A stretch of DNA of 64,000 nt, taken from assembly GCF_905475465.1 (NCBI RefSeq), contig NC_062257.1:2356001-2420000 (forward strand), read 5' to 3'. Shown one piece after another: positions 25,301 to 37,300 of this stretch. Position 1 is the stretch's first letter. Every line of letters begins with the position of its first letter. The notes below the pieces were generated by a model. The model searched no databases, was not told where the DNA came from, and saw only the letters and a list, made by a program, of their open reading frames with translations. The position numbers were made by a program, and so were the translations under genes. Source of the stretch: Pieris napi (taxonomy: Eukaryota > Arthropoda > Insecta > Lepidoptera > Pieridae).

Positions 25301-28300
25301 AAGGTTTTTATAGAGTTAAATTAGAGGATCGTCATCGCCGAGAGAATATACAAGGGCTTGGGCTCACCACTCACCATTAACATGGGACTTTATATGGGTG
25401 GTGACGTCATCCACATTGTCAAACTTCTCCTGGCACAGGGGGCATGTGAGATTCTGCGTAGCGTGGATCGCGGAGTGGAAGATCAGCTCGTCCTGATTCG
25501 CGAAGGTCTCCTCGCATTGCTCACACCTGTACAGCTCGTCGGGGCTTTGGCCTGTGCGCATTTCATCACGATGTTTTACACGAAGGTGTCTGTAATATTT
25601 TAAATATTTACTAGCTGACCCGGCAAACGTCGTTTTGCCATGTATATCATTTACAATAAAAAAATAGGGGTTGATCGTAGAGGGGTGAAAGTTAGGGGTT
25701 GTATGTATTTTTTAATGCTGTATCATAAAAAAATAGAAATTAAAAATTTTGTCTAAAAAATAAATAAAAAATTTTAGTGGTGGACTACCCCTAACATTTA
25801 GGGGGATGAAAAATAGATGGTAGAGATTCTCATAGATACCGGATAAGCACAAAAAATTTCATCAAAATCGGTCAAGCCGTTTCGCAGGAGTATGCCAACG
25901 AAAACTGTGACACGAGAATTTTATATATTAGATTACAGCTATTAAACATTACTAACATATACTACACTACTTGTACTAACATATGGATCACAAACTTGGG
26001 CGCTTAAGCTTAGGTTTCCTAGAAAAGCGGGGCCGCTATCCAACGGCCGTAATGTAACGTTGGGTGACGTCACCCATACGTTGTCTATAAATAACATCGG
26101 AGTAGGTTTTCTAGAGAACGTTGTCACCGTAACGTCAAATAGCGGTGCTGTCATTTGCATGACGGCCGTCATAGCAGTGATAAACAGTAGTTAAACGTTT
26201 TTCGCGTCTGGCGGTGCCCATATTTAATTAATACCGAGTGGAAACGTGACTTGGACGAGCGAAAATGATGTTTTGCATTATGTTAAAAAGTAAAGACGGC
26301 CATTATTAACAGCCGTAAAATGACAGCCGTTAGTTAACGGCACCGCTTTTCTAGGAAACCTAAGCTTTACTAAAGCGCAGTATACAAAGCTACAGGTGTG
26401 TCAGCGATGGAACGATGTATGATAGGGAAGAAAAGAAGAGACAAAATAAAGAATACAGCGTTAAGAGAAATAACTAAGGAAACAGATGTTACAATAAAAA
26501 TAAATAAACTAAAGTGGAAATTGGCGGGGTACATGACAAGAGAACAGAAAAGTGGAACAAAAAAACTACTAAACTGGTGCTCAAGGTACAGCAAACTAAA
26601 AAGAATGAGGCAACTTAGAAGGTGGATAGACCATATTAAAGAAACAGCAGGTGGTACATGGCATAGAGTGGCACAATGAGAGGAATGGCGGGATTTGGAG
26701 GAGGCCTTTGCCAAAAAAGGGCACACAGATACACTAGAAGGGGATTAAAACGGAAATTTGTTTAGTATAAGATCCCGATATACAACGACCTTCACCGAGA
26801 TGCTTATTTAATGAAACGTATTTTATATTTAATTTAATATATCAATAAATATAATCCATATGGGTTACCTAGCAAATTTCAGTCCAGAGTATGTTTAATT
26901 AATATTTAAAAAAAAATATATTTTTAAACATTTCACCGGTATTATTATTAGATAAATTCTATACCAATCGAAAGTATGAAGCAAATGAGCATCTCAGTGA
27001 AGGTCGTTGTATATCGGGATCTAAGACCAGTTTAAATGTATCTGAATAAAGGCTGTTATTATTATTTACAATACATTAACGGAATACCTAATGTAAAGCC
27101 TATTGAAAATAATAAATTGAGGAAAACTATTGGACATAAGTTCTACAAATCGCGACATTTAATTGTAATTATTGATCTGTCAAAGTCTGCTGTGATGTCG
27201 ATTGTTTTAATTATAATCGTAAACCCGTAAAACTATTAGACACAGTTATTTAAAGAAAGACAATGAAAAATTAAGTGTTAGGGAGCGTTCAAGTATTACG
27301 TAACGAATTTTGGGGGGAGGGGGGGTCCTTTTGTCAAACGTAACGATGCGGGGCGGGGATTGAATTACGCGTTATTGTTAATATTATTTTCTACTTACAC
27401 CACATAATAGTAACTAAAGAGTCACTAGGTGGTCACGAAACGTTTTACTAGATTTGGGTACAGTACTGTACTTGGGTACTGAAAAACTTTACGGCGTGTT
27501 CATGGAGGGGGGGGGGTCAATAATGTCCAAAAATTGCGTTACGTAATACTTGAACGCTCCCTTATTAAGAAACTTTTTATATATATTCCAATTTAAAACA
27601 GTGCAAAACGAAGCCTACAAAATAATTGATTTCGGAAATGGTTACTTGGAATGGCCCAATTGGAAGGAAAAAGAGGATGCACAGAAACCGAAGATGAAAT
27701 AAGAGATAGCGGGAAATATTGGAAAATAGAAGCGAAAATGAGAGACAAATGAAAAAATTTGGAGGGTTTCACTCCGTCGGAGGTACTAATATTAAATATA
27801 ACATAAATTAAATAATGTAAACTTTATTATAGTACTCGAATATAAGCAGTAACTTTTTTTTAATTCATTATTTTTCTATGACTATCTATTTTAGTATAAT
27901 GTTTTTTTGTTACTAATTTCGTTATTCTACAGCTAACAAAAAACTAAATATAATAACAAACAATTACACTAAATGTAAAAATGGAATACGTAATATTTAC
28001 AAAAGGGAAAAAACAATAAAAAATATTCAATACATTTAACTGAGTAATATCTAATTCGGCTGTTGTGTGATGGTGTGAAAGTGGGGGTGTGTACGTGATG
28101 GTGTATATGTGGGGTATGCTCATGATGCAGGGGATTTTGCGCTATGGATATTCTCAATATTCCTTTTAAGCTATTTCCAATAACATATATACTTTAAGAT
28201 AATTGAACACAGCAATCAACAGCACACATTGATTTCAACAAATTGAACACAGCTTATCCAGAGCTGGATATATTCGGTAGTGGGCTGATCGGTTTTAGAG

Positions 28301-31300
28301 AAAGCATTGTGGGGTGCCTTTCTCAAACCTAATTTCGCTGTTTTGATGATGATTTTTCTTTTTTTTCTGCTCTAAGTGCCAACAAATTTCTGTAATTTTA
28401 TTTTATTGTGTGCTTTTACTATCGTATATGTTTAATTGTAATTTTTAATTTCTATTAAAATTTTTTTTTTTGTGAAACTTATGCTTACATTAATTGTCAC
28501 ACATTTTAGATGTGAGATTTTTTGTTAAATAATTAGTAATTTTAGTACTGTGTGTGATGTTATAAGCTTAATAACTACATAAATAAATAAATAAGATAAG
28601 TAAATACCAAATAAATAATTTTTGAAATTTTCACCTGGTATAATGCTGCGATTTAATGAAACTCTTATTGCAATACTTGCACGGGTACGGCCTCTCACCC
28701 GCGTGCGTACGCAAATGTCTTGACAATTTCGACACGGAGCCAAAACCTGCAATTATAAGTACAATTATAAGATTCATAAACTAATTACTTATAATACACA
28801 TCGGTGTTTAGAAAGAGATAGCTGTAATTTTATTATCTACCCTCCATTTTAGCTTAGAGTTTCGAAAGTCACTATAACAACATCCATCATATTCATATTC
28901 AGAAACGCTCAAAATAACGCTTGTGTAAATACAAAAGTTTTAGATCTTTTTATTACCTACAACTTTGCCATTTGACTTTTTTCCATAGGACTTTTAGTTT
29001 TGCCGGAAATCGAGATAAACCGTTGTTTACCCTTAAAACTCCTCCCCCCCCCCCTTCCCTTCCCAACCTCAGATCGCCCGTAAATTATTTTTCCTTTAAT
29101 TTTTATGATATTCTCCTCCTTTTCTAATGGGTTAAATCCTACTATTATTTTTTTAGGTTTCAAAAATTATCGAACCTGGTCTACAAAGTTTGGCTTAGTT
29201 TAACATGAAAATTGCCGACATAAGCGATACTAGGCGAGGCTTTTTTTTTCGAAAAGGTAGGAGAACACGGATTTAATTACGGTCTTGATAATACCTCTCT
29301 CACTACCATGACAACCACCACGCATTATGGTACTTTAGACTGTGATTTTTCATTCCGTAGAATTCTGACATTTATAAGTGTTGCTACTAAAAAGTTCTCC
29401 CCCGAAAAAGGGAAAAATTTGACCCATTTGAGAGCAATAAAAAAAGCGCTGCATATTTTTTATGTTCTACCCACAAAAACATAAATCTAAATATTTTCTT
29501 ACTCAAATGACTGTATGAATATCACGAACAATATATCGAATTAACTTTAATTACTTTATTTTATTCTTTAGCTGGCGTTTAAAAACCTTACCTAAACCTA
29601 ACCTTTAAAAAAATATCTTTACTTGTGCGTTTTTTACTGTTTGTGATGAAAAGGGACGTAATTATCACTCGCCGTAAAACCTCTTTAAAGAGGAGCACCG
29701 CACTTAATAAAATGGATATATTCACTAACAAATAAAATGTATGTATACTGTATAGATTCGTATTGAAATTGAAAAATGTCATAAAATGATAGCTGTCAGA
29801 ATTCTACGGAGTTAAAATTCAGAGTATAGTACGTCCTGGATTTAGTTATACAAGTGTTACCCGACTCGAACTTCGCCATACAAATAAATTGTTAAACATT
29901 AAAATGGCGCTCTTTCCTGTTATTAAATAAAGACAGACTTTTGAATTTGAAATTATTTTCTCCTTAGAATCTCAAAATGCAGTTTTAGGTTTCCAGATTA
30001 TTAAAAAAGCATTCTCTAAACCAAAGACAATAGACCTCACAATTGACAAGAGCTTTCTGAATACGATTACGTCAACTTAGAGCGGGCTTCTTTACAAGAA
30101 TTCTAAATTTCAGCCAGATTCAGAAATAAAAGATGTTTTTTTTCTGTTATCTAAATATCACAGCCAAGTCTTTATAAAAACCAATGTGCATTATATTAAA
30201 AAAAATCGTAATTAGTCGTTCGTATGTTCATAGCTTAAATTTTTATTATCAATAGAAATACCTGAAAAAATAATATTAAATAATATGTACTGTAAACGTC
30301 AATTAGTTAATGTAACACAAAACACAAGAATGATAAGAATAAAATTGTTAAAGGTAGTATAAAAAAATCTGAAAAAGAGGGTAGTTCATTAATTTAAAAA
30401 AATATAACAAGCAATACAATGATTCTATTACTCAATGCATTAAAGCGTTAAGCCGAAAGTCCTGAATTCAACTCCCGGCGAAACATATAGCCCGGACAAT
30501 TATAAAAGCCTTAAAAATTACTGTCTAGACTTCAAACTTAGATACTATGAGCAAAATAAAATAACGCCATAGATAAGAAGAATCATTGAAGGGTTGTATT
30601 CTGAGACTCACGCTCAGGACAATATTCGCAGTTGAATTGGGGTTCGCGTTTATGTAATACGGCGATATGTCTTTGAAGAGTCGATCGTACGGCGAACCTG
30701 AAAACAAATAATTGTATAACCAACGGGAGACATTAAAAATGTTTTTTGAGGGTACTCCCAAAAAATTTGAAGTACCCTCGTATTTTGTTCATAAAAACTA
30801 GATCAATTATCTAAATAATAAACTGCATCATTTTAACTAACGTACTTCTGGATTTGGATTGGATTCTAGTTTAAGAGGGCAGTTAGATTTTTTATAAATA
30901 AGGCACACAGTTTGAAACACACAAAACGTCTTAAATACAAAAGCATTTTTTTTTTCATTATTTAACTATCTGAATATCACCTGAACCAAAACTACTCAAG
31001 CAACACACACATTGCATAACTATTACTGAAGTCACTGATTAAAATAATTTAGTTGGCCCAATTTGAGGGTACATCACATTTTTTTAGGACTACCCTCAAG
31101 AAAAAGTTTTAAATACAAAATCATTTTTCATATATTCGTTTCTTTAACGACAATGTCTGTTTTTTTTTTCATTATTTATCTATCTGAATATTACCTGTAC
31201 CAAAACTACTCACGTCTTATCACACACATCGCATACATATGACCTCTCCGCTCTTTTCGCGTGTCTCTCTTGATGGGACGTTAATTCTTCAACGGAGATA

Positions 31301-34300
31301 AATGTGGCCGGACAACTCGGACAACTGTGTTGAGGTAGGTCCGAATGGACCAACTGGAACACAAAAACTATGTGTAAGAATGACTGTGTATATAATTATT
31401 ATATTATTAACTATATAAATTTATTGAAGTGAAACTTCTTTATCGAGGTTGGAAAAAATTTAGTGTAACATTTTTTCGTTACGCCGTACGCGTCACGGTT
31501 ACGCGCCATGTTCCTTTTTGAAGTCAAACTTCTTTATCGGCGTTGGAAAAAAATTTACCGTCACATTATATATGATTTATTATGTATTATGTATTATTTA
31601 TTATTTATTATTCGACACTTAATATTTTAATGACAATTAAATTCATTAAATTCCTAACATATCTTCCTTTTTCCGTCCCTCTAAGTATCGGAAATCTAAA
31701 CTTTTAGATTTGTATAAATATGAACAACACTTCAAGATTAGTTTGCCACTGAAGTTTCACTTCTGACATGTGTACTTAGTACACACACACTTTTATTTTT
31801 ATTTTTTTAGAGCATAGCAAAAGAGAGGTGGAGAGCTTATTAGCGGTTCGTTGTTCTACGACCTTGATTTGAAAACTAGCAATAAATGGTATTTAACTTT
31901 TTTTTAGTTTGAGAACTCGCATTTAATGTGTTAAGAATTTTAACCTTTTTAATGAACTCTTTTTAGTCTGAGAACTGGTAGATGTATTACAGGAATTTTA
32001 ACTTTTTCAAATCAACTTTTTATTTTGAGAACTGGTAGATTTATTACAAGAATTTTAACTTTTTTAATCAACTTTTTTAGTTGAGAACTGAAAGTTTGGC
32101 CCCTGTTGTATAAATAAAATTATAATAATTAGATAAATTAATATTCACCCTCTCATGTCTCTTTAGAAGTATAAGCCGTTTGAACTTATGGTCGCAGGCC
32201 ACACATGGAAACGGCGTCTCATCGGAATGTCTTTGTTGATGTATTGTTAAATCACTTTTTGAGAAGAATTTTCTGGAACATATATCATTATATAAGGGAG
32301 CGTTCAAGTATATTACGTCACGCAATACTTGGAGATTATTGACCCCTCCCCCTATGCAACACGCCGTTTCGTGACCACCTAGTGAACCATTACCCATTAT
32401 CTGGTGAAAAGTACTGGAAAGTCGAAAATAATATTAAGAACAACGCGTAATTCAATCCCCGCCCCGCATAGTAACGTTTTATAAAAGAAGCCCCTACTCC
32501 AAAATTCGTTACGTAATACTTGAACGCTCCCTAACACTCAAGAACTACTAAAACAAATTGAAGATATTGGATAGAACTGGACTCGAAACCCACGGGAACT
32601 TATAACTAAACTATTTCCAATACATACACAAGTAATATTTAACCTTTTTGGAAGTCGTTTAAATAAAGAAAATTCGACCTAGTATTAGCGGTATTACCTA
32701 TATAATGTTTATTTATTTCGTATTCCTAAAGCTAACATAAATTATATACAAATAAAATCAGTGACCTTTTTTTAGGTCTGGGCATCAAATTTATATATCT
32801 TCATGATCATTTGTCAATGTTATAGGCAAGTAGACGACTCATTGGTCTAGTGGTTAGTACCCCTGACTGCGAATCCATGGGTCCCGGGTTCGATTCCCGG
32901 CTGAGACGAACATCGATGTGATGAGCATTTGGTGTTGTGCTTAGGTCTTGGGTGTTTAAATATGCATTTATATGTCTATCTATCTATAATATGTATGTAT
33001 ATCCGTTGCCTAGTACCCATAACACAAGCTTCACCAGCTTAGTATGGGACTAGGTCAATTGATGTGAATTGTCTTTAAAAAAAAAAAAAAAATTTTTTTA
33101 AAGAAGTAAAGATTGACAGATTGTGTGTGGATTTAAGGGTAATCTCTGGATCTACAGAACCGATTTAGAAATTATTGTACCAAGAGAGAGCTACGTTATT
33201 TGTGAGTGTTATAGTTTCGTGGTAGCCAGATTAGTAGGAAAAAAACGAAAACGTTTCTGACGAACGCTGCCTTGACGATGAAAGATATGATTTGGTTAAA
33301 AATCTGTAGAGCTTGTTAATGCCTACAAAAGTCAGCGACAACGAAAAAAACTGTAGTACATTACTTTGCTCTATCGTCAATCAAATCAAACTTGATTACA
33401 CAATCGTAATTTCATACGGAACAATAACCTTTATCTTTAGCTTATGTTCATCAGGGATAGTGAAGGGTTCTAATGGTGATATAATTATTCAAATCGGTCT
33501 AGTAGTTTCGGAGCTTATTCAATGCAAACAATCAATCAAATCTTTCCTCTTAACTGATATTAGTATAAATAGTATATTATTTTCTACTTACACGGTTACA
33601 CCACATAATAGTAACTAAAGAGTCACTAGGTGGTCACGAAACGTTTTACTATACTTGGGTACTGAAAAACGTTACGGCTAGTTAATGGGGGGGGTGTGTG
33701 TCAATAATCTCTTTGCGTCTTAAAATTGCGTTACGAATTACTTGAACGCTCCCTAACTCAAAAACTACTGCACGGAATTGATTTCAGTTTACAATAATCT
33801 AGAATAATTCATAAGGAAGGTATGAGAGGAAGGATTACGGGTCACGATTTCTCATAGGATTGGGTCGCTAATAGGATATATCGACCGAAATACTTACGAA
33901 TCGCACATATCGCATTCGACGAGCTTAGGTCGATTATGCTGTCTCATCTTGTGCAGGGTCAGCAATTGTTCCAACGGGTAGGTGCGATGGCATTCTTCGC
34001 ATGGCCAACAGCCCTCGGCCACACGTGTCTCTGTCTCTACTGTATCTATGGTAATTGGCTGACACATTTATTAACTATACAAATAATCATTACATGTAGC
34101 GGTACTGTGTCAATACCATCATACACTCTTATGTATGTCATCAAGAAATAAGTCCTTTTATAAAATTGGCCTTTTGACACCTAAATATTCAAAATAACTT
34201 TAGTTTCTTAAGTAGAATTGAGACGCATACATTTGTTTTATAATACAGAAAAAATAATTTTAAAAAAATTGCCAAAAGCTAAATATCAAACTAACATCCT

Positions 34301-37300
34301 ACACCATACTCTACTGCAGATACTACTACGTTTTTAAATAAAGCAATAAATAGACGTTTAACATAAAATTACAAGACATGAATCTATCAAATGTCAACTG
34401 TCAGCCGTCAATGTCAGCTGTTCGCAATGCGCGGCAAACTAAGCTGCTTGTGAATAAACAAAATACAAAATAACGACGCGTTCCGATCAAAAACGAAACG
34501 CACGGTTTCGTTTTACAATCAATACTGTCACAGAATTTGTTACATGACTCTAAATTATATGTTTTCTGCCCGAGATACAGAGCGAACAATGCGTCAAAGA
34601 CCAGACAATTTGTGATTCGCTGCCATAATAGAATTGCGCGGGAATATAGCCACTGCTTTACTAGCTGTCAGTGTTCTTCAACAGTCAATTGTCAAGTTGT
34701 AATTCAAATAAAAAGATTAAAAATTAAAGTATTTCAAACATGTTAGTTTTGAAATGTATTGTTTAAATAATTTGAAACGAATATAGAGTTTTAGTATAAA
34801 AGATACCAGACATTTGGATTTTAAATTAAAATAAATAGACACAGCTAGTATAAACTGTCAAAAGCACTGTCAAGTGTCAAACTTCGTACACAAGATTGAC
34901 ATACAAGAATTAGTATAAGACCTACAACGCACTAGCGGCTGGCCGCAATGCGGTGTGCCGCTGCGGCTGGCCGCACATCGATTATTACATTACGATTATT
35001 ACATGAAACCGCACGATAACAACGCACTGACTTGCGGTCAACCGTCAACCGCTCCGGTTGATCTGGAGCTGCGGCGAACCGCACCGGTTGAATGATGCGG
35101 CGCGCCGCGTCCCTCCACGCACTCGGCGCGGTTAGCCGCAAATACCACGTCCTACCCGCCTCAGTCATCGCTTGTTCCTTGCGCTAGACACTATGCAAAG
35201 ATTTTTTGACGATATTTTCTACGATTATATAAATAAATAACTGCCGCAACTTCTTCAACGTCCATAATGCGCGATATTTCAAGAAGCACTGACGAGTGAC
35301 GATTGCGGCAGACCGCAATAGGGACGGTTAGCCGGAATACGGCATGCCGCTACGGCAGACCGTATATACCGCGGCCTGCCGCAGCGGCACACCGCATTGC
35401 GGCCAGCCGCTAGTGCGTTGTAGGCCTAAGTCTAAAAGACTTATATGATTTACTCTAAACAAAATAATTGAACCAAAAATACTCACCGAAACATGCCATT
35501 CACCTAAACACGTGACATGCTAATCAAAATAAAAAGTATAACATGCAAATAAAAAATACGGGAAAATTTAAGCTATGAACACACGGTAAAATAAAATTAA
35601 AAAAGCGAAATAAAAACTTAACCTCATTATACTCTACCTTTTTTTGCTTTTTTCTCTATATTGTCTGTGGTGACAATCTTCACTTGCGTTGTTTTTGCTT
35701 CGTCGTCGTCACCAATCTGAAAGATCAAAGTTAATAAATAAAAAAATAAACATTTCAGACTAAAAAAAATACTTTGGCCTTTCTATTGATTAAAGATAAA
35801 AAAACAAGACTATAATAAAATAAAACAATTGTAAGTCACTAATCTTGAATCACCTTCATAGTACCTTCGGTTATATTTTTATTTATTTAAAAAGAAGAGA
35901 AAATTGTTGATTAATTTGAGAGTCTGATTTAGTTCTTTTTCTTTCTTCTTTTTTCAATATAAGTATTAATACATCTTAAGGACTTGTGATTTTTAAAAAC
36001 AAATATGTTAAGAAAACCTTCTACTATATTTCTCAAAACTACATTAATCATAATATTTGTTATTTAAATAAAGTGTCATTCACAAAAATTTCCTTTTATG
36101 GTTTCTAATATTACACTATCTTTCTTAAATTGAATCAAGGTATTTCAGGTGAGAACAGACTCAAACCAAATCTCTGATATTGATGTAACCTATTATGACC
36201 TATGAGTTACAATTCATATTAAATGACACACAGTAACACACAAAATAATTATGATAATAAAAAAAAAATATGTAAAGAAAAAAAGAAATAAAGGTACATT
36301 TTAAGTGTGTAATGTGTGTGTGTTGCATTATGCTGTGGAGCAGACATATTCCACAGCGCTGATTATTCTGCCAGAGACCACAACAGTTAGTTTGCGCCTA
36401 CGCAAAAAAAGAAAAAGACAGTAATAATAATAATAGTAAAAATTAATAGTGTAAGTAAAGAAGACTTGGAAGGTGTGTGAAAAGTATATAGTAAATAATA
36501 ATTTAGTAAATAATAATTTAGTAAATAATAATTAAGAATAATTTTTACAAATAACATTAATTAATATTTAAATATACAGATATTTAATTCCACAAATTAC
36601 TAGTGTATTTATTCAAAACATTTTATATGATGAATGATAGCGGTAAGCAAAATGGTGTATAAGCATGTTTATAAAATTAAAACAAAATTTTTAAATTAAA
36701 GTATTTCAAATATGTTACTTTTGTAATACATTGTTTATATAATTTCACTCATTTTAAAACTTGTATTGTACTAGTTTGTTTTATCTTCAATCTTTCTTCA
36801 TTTTGTCAAACGAAAATATTTAAAAAAGAAAAAAATTATATTTTAATTCTTAAAAAAAACTATTAAGAATGAAAATTAAAGTTATTATTTGCACTTTAAA
36901 ATGCTTAAATACCTCAATCTCAATTATTTCAACATAAATAGAAAAAACACAAAATTATTTCCCTACAAACCTATGTGTAGGAAGTAATCTAAACAATATA
37001 AATCACAATTTAGGTTCAAATGTATAAAGCATGCACAGCTTATCTTACAATTGATGTGAATAGACATCATTATAATAATTTGTTTAGCAGTAAGAATTGA
37101 GTTTTTTCTTTGAAATATTAATTTTCATTCGTTCAATGTTAAATTTCATTTTATTTTTGTCTAAGAGTTTGTTTTATGTATGTTAGGGAGCGTTCAAATA
37201 TTACTTAACGAATTTGTTGGGGTTGTTTGTGTCATTTTGTAAAACGTTACGATGCGGGACGGGGATTGAATTAAGCGTTATTGTTAATATTATTTTCGAC

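Noticed and set aside
34932..35168. 78-codon minus frame in a GC-rich stretch
   Set aside because: It lies in the inverted subterminal repeats of a Harbinger element; high GC makes long frames by chance and no domain fits well.
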